Source: Providencia rettgeri
GTDB lineage: Bacteria; Pseudomonadota; Gammaproteobacteria; Enterobacterales; Enterobacteriaceae
Assembly: GCF_023205015.1 (NCBI RefSeq)
Contig: NZ_CP096258.1
Span: 2,604,001-2,668,000, forward strand
Reading direction: 5' to 3'
Length of the DNA stretch: 64,000 nucleotides
The notes beneath the pieces were generated by a model. The model saw nothing but the letters and a program-made list of their open reading frames with translations. It made no database searches and had not been told where the DNA came from. Of this stretch, positions 27,128-35,321 are shown in pieces; within the stretch, counting starts at the first letter, position 1; each line of letters begins with the position of its first letter. A program made the translations under genes and the position numbers.

Positions 27128-28843
27128 ATGGTCACCCACCTGCGCTACCGTGACAAAGTCTCTAACATGATTGGTTGGGGGCACTGGTTTGCACTATTCA
27201 ATATACTGCTTAGCCTTGTGTTAAGTAGTAGCTATCTGTTTATTTTTGATTGGCCAGACACCCTAACTGGCCGAGTTTATGCTTTCGTCAGTTGGTTAGG
27301 TCATTTTAGCTTCGTGGTCTTTGCAGCCTACTTACTCATTATTTTTCCACTGACCTTTATTGTCATGTCTCAGCGGTTGCTGAGGCTACTTTCTGTTGCC
27401 CTCGCGACTGCAGGGATAACTCTTTTAATTTTTGATATCCGTGTTTTTAGCCAGTTTGGCTTGCATCTAACCCCACAGGTATGGGATTTAGTCATTAACC
27501 CTACAAAAGGCGAGATGGCTCGTGAATGGCAGCTGATGTTTATCAGTATCCCCATTATCTTTCTTGTTGAAATGTTATTTGCAACTTGGAGTTGGCAAAA
27601 ACTGCGCAGCTTAAGCCGGCAAACCTTTGGTAAACCGCTTGCGGGTATTTTTATTGTGACTTTTATCATGTCACACCTGATGTATGCGTGGGCCGATGCG
27701 AACTTTTACCGCCCTATCACGATGCAGCGTTATAATTACCCATTATCACAACCAATGACTGCGCGGAAACTTCTTGATAGATACGGCTTATTGGATTTAA
27801 CAGAACATCAAAATCGTGTCTTCCAGCAAGGTAGTCCGACTGCCCTTAAATTAAATTACCCATTAAAACCATTAAGCTATTATGATCAGGGTTCAGGTTA
27901 TAATTTATTATTATTAGTGATTGATGACCTCGGTAATAAGTCTCAACAAGACTCGATGGATGCTCTGAATGAGTTTAAATCAATCAGCACACAGTTTACC
28001 AACCATTATACAACTGGTTTACGTAACGATACCGCCTTGTTTGGCCTATTCTATGGTATCTCATCGACTTACTTTGATAATATTCTTAATGGCCGCCATC
28101 CATCAAGTCTGATTGAAGCTCTTCAGCATCAAGGGTATCAGTTCGGTTTATTCTCAACAGATGGCTTTAACTCTCCATTATTCAGGCAAGCTATTTTAGC
28201 CGATTACTCTTTGCCTGCCACAACTGCCGATAACGATAGTTTGACTGTTTCTCAATGGAATAATTGGTTAGGTAATCTGAAAAATGGGTCGCCTTGGTTC
28301 TCATTCCTTAACATTACAGGTACGCCAGGCAGTGCAAAAACCAACGAGCAGATCAAGCGTGTGATGGCGACATTACAACGTGAGAACCGGTTAGAAAATA
28401 CCATTGTTATTGTCACTGCCAATTACAATAATCAAGGTAAATCAGAGAACGAATGGTTAGACGGCAAACACTTTAATCGAGATAAGATGCAAGTGCCTCT
28501 ATTTATTTACTGGCCGAATACTCCTGCACAACAAATAGATAAACTGACTAGTCATCAAGATGTAATGACCACGCTAATGCAACGGCTGTTACACGTCAGT
28601 AACCCACCTGATGATTACAGCCAAGGTGAAGATTTATTTAGTGTTAAACGTACTTACCCATGGGTGATCACCGGCGATAACGACGATGTTGTGATTACCA
28701 CTGACAATGCCACCCTTTATATGGATCAAAATGGTCAGTTTAATATCTATGATAAACAAGGGGCTATCGAGAAAAATGAAAAACCTGATTTGGCTGAGTT
28801 ATTGAAGATCTTTACTGAATTAAAGCGTTTTAATGAAAATTAA
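27128..28843 (+). CDS. yejM: inner-membrane LPS regulator YejM (PbgA/LapC)
   Basis: A 571-residue protein from the ATG at 27128, which gives the family start MVTHLRYRDKVS. A TTG seven codons earlier is not needed. Five N-terminal helices are followed by a periplasmic sulfatase-like domain that lacks hydrolase function in homologs. YejM senses periplasmic-leaflet LPS and controls LpxC breakdown through LapB and FtsH. The interfacial basic stretch near WADANFYRPITMQRYN is conserved. No strong ribosome site is present, consistent with coupling to yejL. Confidence 0.93.
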   Translation: MVTHLRYRDKVSNMIGWGHWFALFNILLSLVLSSSYLFIFDWPDTLTGRVYAFVSWLGHFSFVVFAAYLLIIFPLTFIVMSQRLLRLLSVALATAGITLLIFDIRVFSQFGLHLTPQVWDLVINPTKGEMAREWQLMFISIPIIFLVEMLFATWSWQKLRSLSRQTFGKPLAGIFIVTFIMSHLMYAWADANFYRPITMQRYNYPLSQPMTARKLLDRYGLLDLTEHQNRVFQQGSPTALKLNYPLKPLSYYDQGSGYNLLLLVIDDLGNKSQQDSMDALNEFKSISTQFTNHYTTGLRNDTALFGLFYGISSTYFDNILNGRHPSSLIEALQHQGYQFGLFSTDGFNSPLFRQAILADYSLPATTADNDSLTVSQWNNWLGNLKNGSPWFSFLNITGTPGSAKTNEQIKRVMATLQRENRLENTIVIVTANYNNQGKSENEWLDGKHFNRDKMQVPLFIYWPNTPAQQIDKLTSHQDVMTTLMQRLLHVSNPPDDYSQGEDLFSVKRTYPWVITGDNDDVVITTDNATLYMDQNGQFNIYDKQGAIEKNEKPDLAELLKIFTELKRFNEN

Positions 28844-28917
28844 ATGCTTAAATATCAACCAGTCGCATCATGCGTCTATTGCTTTTAGAAACAAATTGGG
28901 TAGTATAAATCAAAGTT

Positions 28918-28994
28918 CGGCATGTAGCGCAGCTTGGTAGCGCACCGTCATGGGGTGTCGGGGGTCGTAGGTTCAAATCCTATCATGCCGACCA
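28918..28994 (+). tRNA. proL: tRNA-Pro(GGG)
   Basis: A 77-nt cloverleaf with CGGCATG acceptor stem, GCGC D stem, anticodon GGG in ATGGGGT, and encoded CCA. Very close to E. coli proL, which also follows yejM. Its 3' half is copied at 33493, marking it as the island insertion site. Confidence 0.97.
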
Positions 28995-29035
28995 ACTTTT
29001 TATAGAGAAACCAACCTGTTACGGTTGGTTTTTTT
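28948..29035 (+). repeat. attL: left copy of an 88-bp direct repeat in tRNA-Pro
   Basis: Starts in the anticodon loop at TCATGGGG and runs through the tRNA 3' end and its terminator. It is identical over 88 bp to 33493-33580, as judged by reading both copies. Confidence 0.92.
29009..29035 (+). terminator. terminator of tRNA-Pro
   Basis: AACCAACC pairs with GGTTGGTT and is followed by Ts. It is duplicated inside the right repeat (33554-33580). Confidence 0.9.
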
Positions 29036-29093
29036 ATACCACCAAAAATATGGTGAAAATCAAAACCAAAGCTGTGAGTTAGGTTCTTTCTAC

Positions 29094-29570
29094 ATGAAAA
29101 TTCAAGGTGACCTATGGAAGTATAAAATTCCTCTCTTTTATGGCCAGTGCAACTTTTTTGTATGTAAGGACTTAACAGATAAAGGAATGAATAACGAAGC
29201 AAACATTCTTTGCATGTCAAAGAAAATGACTCAAGCATATGTAAACAATCTATCAGAAAATGATTTATCCTTGATTGCTATATCCTTTCTTAATGCTGTT
29301 AACGTATTTCAAACAATAGATTTATGGTCATCTCAAAATTTGAAAATGCTTAATGCTGCAATTGCTGATTTACGTAATATATATACAACTGGTTTGATTG
29401 TTCTGACTAGTAAAATGTTAAGTAAAACTATTGGAAATATAAATTCAACAATACTTCCACGGTTAGGCTATTCCATGAAAATAGGTAAGATAACGCTACA
29501 AAAAATAATTTGTACCACTTATCAAACTCACGAGAAAAGGCATCATGTGTTAACACAGATACGAGCATGA
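29094..29570 (+). CDS. unknown island protein, faint FlhD resemblance
   Basis: A 158-residue frame from the ATG at 29094; the frame is open from a TTG inside the repeat, which is an unlikely start. No strong ribosome site is seen, though AAAGGA precedes an internal ATG (MNNEANIL). The product is mostly helical with no membrane segment. The stretch ADLRNIYTTGLIVLTSKML recalls the DLQQIHTGIMLSTRLLND end of the FlhD core, and SENDLSLIAISFL recalls the preceding helix. That similarity is weak and by eye. It may be a small regulator of the island or not expressed. Confidence 0.4.
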   Translation: MKIQGDLWKYKIPLFYGQCNFFVCKDLTDKGMNNEANILCMSKKMTQAYVNNLSENDLSLIAISFLNAVNVFQTIDLWSSQNLKMLNAAIADLRNIYTTGLIVLTSKMLSKTIGNINSTILPRLGYSMKIGKITLQKIICTTYQTHEKRHHVLTQIRA

Positions 29571-29603
29571 TCCACACCAATCCTTAGTTGAATTATCAAA
29601 ATC

Positions 29604-29870
29604 TCATTTTAGTATTTTATGTATTATCACTATTAATAATAGACTAGCTGGAAACGAAAACAATGTTACAAATGAAATTAACACACTGGTATCCAGCAGT
29701 TCATTAATAACTGCTCTTAATTGTATTGTAGTCATATTATCTGACCATGACTGCTCCATTTGGTATTTTTGGTTAATAGCCATTCCTGCATTCAATAAAA
29801 ACAATATAACGTAATTTGCTACAATAATACCAAGCGTTAATCCCCACTTTATGAATAATTTAGTTCCCAT
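29604..29870 (-). CDS. small two-helix membrane protein, likely immunity protein
   Basis: An 88-residue protein with helices at about residues 9-30 and 62-85 and a polar loop between them (QKYQMEQSWSDNMTT). It starts 11 bp inside the end of the PAAR-toxin gene, so the two are translationally coupled. Gene order and size are those of a type VI secretion immunity partner. Membrane placement fits a toxin acting in the periplasm or at the membrane. No family was recognised, so the role is inferred from position alone. Confidence 0.6.
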   Translation of the reverse strand: MGTKLFIKWGLTLGIIVANYVILFLLNAGMAINQKYQMEQSWSDNMTTIQLRAVINELLDTSVLISFVTLFSFPASLLLIVIIHKILK

Positions 29871-30918
29871 TTATTTGTTCCCCGTAAAGTAATTGCCCAA
29901 TTATCCCCATTGTTTCCTCCCCAGAAAAATCTGTATTATATCCAATAATAGATGCTGCACCTGATGCGGCTTCAAACAATGTTCTCAATTTACTTTTTTC
30001 CATAGGTGTAACACCTGTGACATTTGGATACTGCTCTTTGAATAACCCTGTTACTTCTATAACAACAAGAGAAGATAAATCTTGTTTCTTACCAACCATG
30101 TAATCCTCTAAAGATGCGGGAACCACAAAAGATTCCTGACCAGTTACAATATATCTGGCTAACGAATAACCCGAACGAACAGATGATAATTCCTTTTCAA
30201 AAACCTTTGAGCCTCCTGCTTTTATTGCATTTACTGTTTGTGTTGTACAATTACTCGTTGATAAATCGTAAATGTTTATTGTGTGCCCGTACTTTTTAGT
30301 TGCCTCGCCCACATTAGGGGATAACCCAACAGGGGAAGAGCCTCCACTCCACAATGCCATAAAGTGAGCTTCTACTTGCTGTATATTGGCATCATTTACA
30401 GCAAAAACTCGAGCATTCATTTTGTATAGCTCATGTCGGTAATAATTTCTTGCATCCTCACCTATAAGGCGAATTAAGATACCGTCCCCCACGATGCCAA
30501 GAGTACCAGTCCGACCGAATCTACCATAAGTATAAACTGTTATTTGGTTATTTTTATGTAATGAAACATACGAGTGCCCAGAGCCTACTCTTTCTGTCCA
30601 CACATAAACCCCATCAGGAATAAGATTATCTAAAGCCGTGCATTCACCTATGATATTAGAAGGAATAAAAGCGGCGTGACACGGACACGTTGAATAACTT
30701 TTGCGGGTATCAGCAGCTGGTTGCCCCCCAATTAAATGAGTAAAATCTCCCCCTACTATTTCATACCTTCCTGCATGAACACCACATGTAACTTTATTAC
30801 CTTGAACGGCTTGTCGCTTAAAATTAATACCACCCCGATGTGCTAATGCACTCCCCTCTAATACTCTTCCACCGCATGTAGTCCTATCCCCCTCTAGCAC
30901 TTTGAATGACATCACCAT
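29860..30918 (-). CDS. PAAR-domain type VI effector with papain-like toxin domain
   Basis: A 352-residue protein. Residues about 5-85 form a PAAR-like cone domain: GDRTTCGGRVLEGS, then VTCGVHAGRYEIVGGD, with cysteines at 15, 45, 78 and 80. Such domains cap the VgrG spike and carry toxins. The remaining part has GHSYVSL with H115 and SNCTTQTVNAI with C224, in the His-then-Cys order of permuted papain-like (NlpC/P60-type) enzymes. A peptidoglycan or lipid target is possible. The gene follows hcp by 17 bp and overlaps the predicted immunity gene. GAGGTGA precedes the start. The toxin fold is inferred from two motifs only. Confidence 0.72.
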   Translation of the reverse strand: MVMSFKVLEGDRTTCGGRVLEGSALAHRGGINFKRQAVQGNKVTCGVHAGRYEIVGGDFTHLIGGQPAADTRKSYSTCPCHAAFIPSNIIGECTALDNLIPDGVYVWTERVGSGHSYVSLHKNNQITVYTYGRFGRTGTLGIVGDGILIRLIGEDARNYYRHELYKMNARVFAVNDANIQQVEAHFMALWSGGSSPVGLSPNVGEATKKYGHTINIYDLSTSNCTTQTVNAIKAGGSKVFEKELSSVRSGYSLARYIVTGQESFVVPASLEDYMVGKKQDLSSLVVIEVTGLFKEQYPNVTGVTPMEKSKLRTLFEAASGAASIIGYNTDFSGEETMGIIGQLLYGEQINGN

Positions 30919-30935
30919 AAATCACCTCAATAAAA

Positions 30936-31415
30936 TTAATTAACTAGGTTTTGTGTAATACTATAACTTGAGGTATTTGCAGCTTTATGTTCACAGGTGA
31001 TACTTTCATACTTCATCGATACTGTTTCATAAGCTTGTGCATCATTATTGTCTAGGGCATTTGGATGGTGATTACTAATGCTTACGATTGATGCATTAGT
31101 CAATTTGATTGTTTTATAGACTATCAACTTACCGCTTCTATCGGTTCTATAAAAGCTAAATTCACAATCAAGTAACTCGTTATTATTAATGCTATTCATC
31201 AAGAGAGGGGTCGATTTATCATCTAATTTTGTAAATGAAAAGGGTGAGTGTGATACGTTTTGGTGACGACTCATACTATAATTAGTTGAATAAACAAAGA
31301 TTTCATTTTCATGACCTTCTTGGTATTTATTTCCTATCGAGTCGTAACTTGAGCATCCAGCAGAGATAAGCCCTTGCTTCTTTCCTTTTATAACTAAATA
31401 TATTTGATTTGCCAC
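30936..31415 (-). CDS. hcp: Hcp-family type VI secretion protein
   Basis: A 159-residue protein starting at GTG with AAGGAG 7 nt upstream. The Hcp pattern is clear: MANQIYLVIKGKKQGLISAG, HSPFSFTKLDDKSTPLLMNS, the strand CEFSFYRTDRSGK, and the C-terminal MKYESITCEHK. Hcp hexamers stack to form the inner tube of the type VI apparatus and can carry toxins. No other structural T6SS gene is in the window, so this is an orphan hcp leading an effector-immunity pair. A 24-residue C-terminal tail beyond the core is present. Confidence 0.88.
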   Translation of the reverse strand: MANQIYLVIKGKKQGLISAGCSSYDSIGNKYQEGHENEIFVYSTNYSMSRHQNVSHSPFSFTKLDDKSTPLLMNSINNNELLDCEFSFYRTDRSGKLIVYKTIKLTNASIVSISNHHPNALDNNDAQAYETVSMKYESITCEHKAANTSSYSITQNLVN

Positions 31416-31978
31416 CGAGACGCTCCTTAATATAAAAAGAATAATTAAGCATTATATTCACCTTTTTTCTATAGGAATATTCGACATAGTTAATATAAAT
31501 AGCTCAATGCTCCAATAAAGATTATTAAACCCAATTCAAAATCAGTCTCTAGGTTAAATTCAGCTCCCATAAAAGGAGTTGAACTTAAAGTAAACATCAA
31601 TACCCTATGTTTGCAGTCATAAACCGACTGTGCCACACTGTTGTGCCATTAACTTCATCGACATAGATAGAAGAATCAAACAGTTATATTGGGGAGGAGC
31701 TTCAAGCCAGCTCCACCAAATTTGGTGGGTCAGCGATAGAAGAACAGCTTCAAAAACAGTGAATTACCAAATCCAGTTGGACTGCGCACTGACACAAATA
31801 GGACTACAAATGATACGCAAATCGTACGCGGATTATTAAGTTCACTAAAAGCCCACTTCGGTGGGCTTTTTTATTGCACCTCGAAAATTAGAGAGTGTGC
31901 CTCTCTGTAGTGGCATAGTTAATTTGGTCACCAACTCAGAGGTGATATCATCACTTCATAAACAGATAGGTGACAATT
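31416..31978. other. island gap with a terminator and an operator-like palindrome
   Basis: A 563-bp stretch between divergent hcp and the integrase remnant. A strong terminator lies at 31847-31872, and GTGAT-ATC-ATCAC (31942-31954) is a possible operator. A 69-codon rightward frame at 31630-31839 has no recognisable product and may be a gene remnant. Confidence 0.4.
31847..31872 (+). terminator. terminator inside the island
   Basis: GCCCAC TTCG GTGGGC with flanking A4 and T6. No rightward gene clearly ends here, so it may be left from a lost gene or end an RNA. Confidence 0.85.
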
Positions 31979-32140
31979 ATGGCAAAACGTATAAGACGGC
32001 TTTTCAGTGCTGCATTTATGTTTAAAGGCCGTGGGTATGATCCACAAGCACGAATGGCTCATAGTGATGCTGAATCAACCAAGATTTATACCGAAAACCA
32101 TGTAGAATGGGTTGAAGTGCCACATTGTGAGATTACTTGA
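31979..32140 (+). pseudogene. tyrosine integrase C-terminal remnant
   Basis: A 53-residue frame with AGGTGA 6 nt ahead of its ATG. RRLFSAAFMFKGRGYDPQA and ARMAHSDAESTKIYTENHV fit the end of phage-type tyrosine recombinases: an arginine box, the LGH-like MAH turn, and the nucleophile tyrosine in KIYTENH. The rest of the enzyme (about 300 residues) is missing. It is probably what is left of the integrase that placed the island in tRNA-Pro. Its intact ribosome site leaves open a small retained product. Confidence 0.62.
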
Positions 32141-32159
32141 GTAAAGAGAGATAACATAT

Positions 32160-33369
32160 ATGCAAGATGATGGTGATTTGATAGAAAGTTATAACCATGT
32201 TTGTGCTGAGTGCTTCGGTAATCAGGGAATCATAAATTTAATAAATGATGAAGAAGAACTTAAAGCTGAGCAAAAATGCGATTATTGTAAAAAAAATAAT
32301 AGAAAAGTAGTATTGTTAGACTTAGTTCTAGCACATATTTTAGGCTCTATTTATTTTTGCTATGCAAACCCTGAAGAGGTTGCATATAGGGATAAAGGTG
32401 AGTTTATAACAGAAAAGAACTTGAGTACCGCAGAAGTGCTCTACGAACTAGGCCTTAAATGTAACAATAATAAATTATTTGAAGACATCTGTTCTCACAT
32501 TAGAAATGACTATTGGTGTGAATCACAACCATACCTATCTGAAAAACATGAAGTTTTACTATATAGTTGGGATAGTTTTTCAAACCACATCAAAAATAAA
32601 TCTAGATTTATTTTTTGAACAAGATACCGAACCTTTCGACGATCAATACTTTCCTCCCGCATTAATTTTAAATTATATTGGCAGTGCCATAAAAGAATTA
32701 TCTTTATTTAAAACATTACAAAAAGATGAACCTATATATCGATGTCGACATTTATGTATCGATAATAAAAAATATTGGAACGCAAAAGATCTAGGCACTC
32801 CACTACCTAAATATACCCTAGGGAATCCAAATCGGATGAACCCTCAAGGAATACCCATGTTTTATGGTTCCCCCCAAAAGCTTACAGCTATTAAAGAAAT
32901 TATTGATTCTTGCAACACGTCCGATGAATCCAAAGAGTTCGTCACAGGGATCTTTTATTCAACTAAAGAGCTGCGTTTAGTCGATTTAACTCAATCACTT
33001 GATGAAATAGATTATTTTGATCATTCTAATCAACACCTAATAACCTCTAAATTATTCTTACGAAAATTCATTGAAATAATTAATAAACCTATAACTAGGA
33101 GTGAACCTAATCTAGCATACATTGAATATATTCCAACACAAGTAGTTACCGAATATTTCAAAATTATACTCACAGATAACAATGGGCATCACATGAATGG
33201 TTTTCAGTATAAAAGTAGCAAGGATGGGGAACCCTGCATTGTGCTATTTGTTACTCAAGATGAATGTGATGATGACTCAAATATCACCAATAAAACGGTA
33301 CTGGCACTAAAAAAAATAGAGCGTGATAGTAATAATGACATAAAGAAAAGGTTGGATGATGGGTGGTAA
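32160..33369 (+). pseudogene. RES-domain toxin-like gene with N-terminal zinc domain, frameshifted
   Basis: Two overlapping frames make one protein. Frame one (32160-32618, 152 residues) begins with a HEPN/RES-type N-terminal domain: CAECFGNQGI and CDYCKKN form a zinc ribbon, and it ends at FSNHIKNKSRFIF. Frame two continues from FEQDTEPFDD and carries the RES domain: YRCRHL, ELGTPLP-like DLGTPLPKY, RMNPQGIPMFYGS and TAIKEI. Removing one T from the T6 run at 32611-32616 joins them. RES proteins cleave NAD+ in toxin-antitoxin settings. This copy is either inactive, phase-variable, or made by frameshifting. Confidence 0.75.
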
Positions 33370-33492
33370 AACTAACCCTAACTTATTGATTCATATAGTG
33401 CGTATTTCGTAAATTATGCACTGTTTGAAAACACAGTAAAACATAAATATGTTATATTTAAAATCATAGCATTATATAACTTAGAATCGAAT

Positions 33493-33580
33493 TCATGGGG
33501 TGTCGGGGGTCGTAGGTTCAAATCCTATCATGCCGACCAACTTTTTATAGAGAAACCAACCTGTTACGGTTGGTTTTTTT
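33493..33580 (+). repeat. attR: right copy of the 88-bp direct repeat
   Basis: Identical to 28948-29035. It contains the tRNA-Pro 3' half from the anticodon loop, CCA, and the terminator, but no tRNA 5' half. Confidence 0.92.
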
Positions 33581-33583
33581 GTA

Positions 33584-33755
33584 TCTAAATTTTAGGTGGG
33601 TAAAATGGGGTACCCCAAAAACTTTCACTTCTACAAATCAGTCGAATACAGCCACTCAACACTTCTTAATTAAAGCTGGCTTTATTCCTAGTGGCTACAT
33701 TGAAAATTTAGATAATAATGACCCGGTACTTATCTATTGCTATAAACTTGATTAA
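33584..33755 (+). pseudogene. C-terminal fragment of a GNAT acetyltransferase
   Basis: The frame reads FTSTNQSNTATQHFLIKAGF then GYIENLDNNDPVLIY, the last strands of a GNAT fold with the typical N-x(n)-A-x-x-L/F-Y-x-K-x-G-F pattern. No start codon with a ribosome site exists, and the upstream acetyl-CoA loop is missing. It begins immediately right of attR, so the gene was probably truncated by insertion or deletion at this site. Confidence 0.65.
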
Positions 33756-33773
33756 AACCATCTACATAAGGAA

Positions 33774-34307
33774 CTATAATAGCGCTTTATTCATCACAAG
33801 CGTTTGTAAGGCGTGATTAAATTGCTGATAGACTTCTTCTGCTATCGCTTCTGGATAACTTAATACCCTAAGCTTATGTGGCTTATTTCCAGGGTAATAA
33901 CTTGGATGTGCGTGTGCGTATTCGTTTTGCTGAAAACCGCAATGTCGATAAAAAGACCAACGCTTTTGGCTCACATCATCAATAATAGGGTCAATTTCTA
34001 GGATCACTTTACCTACATCATGACAAAACTGTTTTAATACCTTTTGCCCATAACCTTGCCCTCTTAATACAGGAGAAATAGCAAGATGTTCGATGTAATA
34101 ATAATCTTCGATTTTCCAACACCCAATAAAACCAATAAAAATGTCATTTTCTTTGAAGCTGAACAAATAATAATCACTATGATTTAATATTGCTTCTCTT
34201 CCTTGGTAGCTTCTTTGTTCATATAATGGAAAAGCTGTGTCATACAACTGGTTAATCATTGCTACCGTTTGGCTATCTTCACTTGAAACTCTTAAACCAT
34301 ATAACAT
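33774..34307 (-). CDS. GNAT family N-acetyltransferase
   Basis: A 177-residue single-domain acetyltransferase. Motif A, with the acetyl-CoA loop, is LAISPVLRGQGYGQKVL (about residues 75-91), followed by VILEIDPI and FYRHCGFQQNEY. The substrate is not predictable; the family acts on small molecules or proteins. Stands alone on the minus strand between the island and dinI. Confidence 0.88.
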   Translation of the reverse strand: MLYGLRVSSEDSQTVAMINQLYDTAFPLYEQRSYQGREAILNHSDYYLFSFKENDIFIGFIGCWKIEDYYYIEHLAISPVLRGQGYGQKVLKQFCHDVGKVILEIDPIIDDVSQKRWSFYRHCGFQQNEYAHAHPSYYPGNKPHKLRVLSYPEAIAEEVYQQFNHALQTLVMNKALL

Positions 34308-34494
34308 TTAATCGTTACTCACTTTCATAAAATATATTTTTTAGAATACCTATTTTAAACTTTCTGACAATTACTTATCGAGCACTCATAATATTAACCT
34401 ACTGTTTTATTTAAATATTATTTTCCCACTTAATTCACTGATAAAAATATTTGTGCCTCTATATTGACTTTTTTACCTAATAGTTCTAAAAATA

Positions 34495-34510
34495 CTGTAT
34501 ATAAACACAG
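34495..34510 (+). promoter_or_regulatory. LexA (SOS) box
   Basis: CTGTATATAAACACAG is a perfect CTGT-N8-ACAG. A -35-like TTGACT lies at 34464-34469. The box overlaps the expected promoter of dinI, so the gene should be damage-inducible. Confidence 0.88.
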
Positions 34511-34528
34511 CTCTTATTAGAGGCTATC

Positions 34529-34789
34529 ATGTTACGTATCGAAGTTTTATTTGATAAGAATGCTCCACAAAAACCGAGTTCAGTTGTTTTACAAGCACTT
34601 GAAACTGAGATTTTACGCAAACTTCAAAACCAATACCCGGACATGGTAACGCGGGTTGGCTTTAGTTCACAACAACGCGTGAATATCTCAGGTACAAAAA
34701 TAGCGGAGGATAAAACGCGTATTGAAGAAATACTGGAAGAGATATGGATGGATGATGGTTGGGTCCCAGAAGAAACAACGGTGGATTAA
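34529..34789 (+). CDS. dinI: DinI-family SOS protein
   Basis: An 86-residue acidic protein. MLRIEVLFDK at the start, ISGTKIAEDKTRIEEILEEIW and the acidic C-terminal helix match DinI. DinI binds RecA filaments and tunes LexA and UmuD cleavage. A perfect LexA box sits 19 bp ahead of the start. Phage-encoded DinI paralogs exist, but no other phage gene is next to it. Confidence 0.9.
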   Translation: MLRIEVLFDKNAPQKPSSVVLQALETEILRKLQNQYPDMVTRVGFSSQQRVNISGTKIAEDKTRIEEILEEIWMDDGWVPEETTVD

Positions 34790-34907
34790 CCAAAGACTTA
34801 AAGGAATGTTTCCTTATTATGTAACATTCCTTTTTCTGTCTCCAAAATTTGCAAGTAAAAAACTACTCGCTTTAAATTTCTCATATCTAAATTTTACGCC
34901 CAATTAA

Positions 34908-35150
34908 TTAGCCAATTTTATGCCTAAGAAAGGCTTTAATTTCTTTCACTAGATTCAACTTTTTATTTTTTTTATCCGTTGTTCTAACCTGAGAAATACA
35001 GTTATTAGCATCTACACAGGTAGGAATTTCATTTAACATTATTGCTGATAAACTCACAGCCGGCCTATTATTGATATCTTTTCCAATAAAAGTTAAGGCC
35101 AGCGCGATTGCTGCTATAAATAATGGCACCTCATAGAATGCTTGTTTCAT
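34908..35150 (-). CDS. unknown small protein with one N-terminal helix
   Basis: About 80 residues from the second in-frame ATG, starting MKQAFYEVPLFIAAIALALTF. The N-terminal hydrophobic segment may be a signal anchor; the rest is polar with a basic end and a Cys-x5-Cys pair (CVDANNC). No family was recognised. It is convergent with dinI and divergent from the two-component genes. Confidence 0.5.
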   Translation of the reverse strand: MKQAFYEVPLFIAAIALALTFIGKDINNRPAVSLSAIMLNEIPTCVDANNCISQVRTTDKKNKKLNLVKEIKAFLRHKIG

Positions 35151-35230
35151 TATCAATGCTCTTATTGTTTGAGTGATGGATAATAATAAACAGTCTATTT
35201 CTTTGTACCTTAAAAAATAGTTAAACCAAC

Positions 35231-35247
35231 CTTAAGGTATGCTTAAA
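35231..35247 (+). promoter_or_regulatory. PmrA/QseB-type regulator box
   Basis: CTTAAGGTATGCTTAAA contains two CTTAA half-sites 11 bp apart, the spacing of PmrA and QseB sites. It lies about 75-90 bp ahead of the response regulator start, suggesting autoregulation. Confidence 0.65.
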
Positions 35248-35321
35248 TCCACCTCAAACTTGAATTGTTCGTATTGTCTGACGCTCATTGCCTGCTTATA
35301 CTTGCTAGTAGAGGTGATAAC

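Larger units (their letters stand above)
28948..33580. mobile_element. 4.5 kb genomic island in tRNA-Pro
   Basis: Bounded by 88-bp identical direct repeats offset by 4545 bp, with an intact tRNA gene on the left and a 3' tRNA fragment on the right, the typical product of tyrosine-integrase insertion. Contents: an unknown ORF, an Hcp/PAAR-toxin/immunity module on the minus strand, an integrase C-terminal remnant, and a frameshifted RES gene. No complete integrase is present, so it is probably immobile now. Confidence 0.88.

Noticed and set aside
28948..29238. Leftward 96-codon frame across tRNA-Pro
   Set aside because: Its end reads MIGFEPTTPDTP, a well-known false translation of tRNA genes on the reverse strand.
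31630..31839. 69-codon frame in the island
   Set aside because: No ribosome site and no recognisable product; listed only as part of the island gap.
33584..33755. GNAT fragment considered as a real small gene
   Set aside because: No start with a ribosome site and no acetyl-CoA loop.
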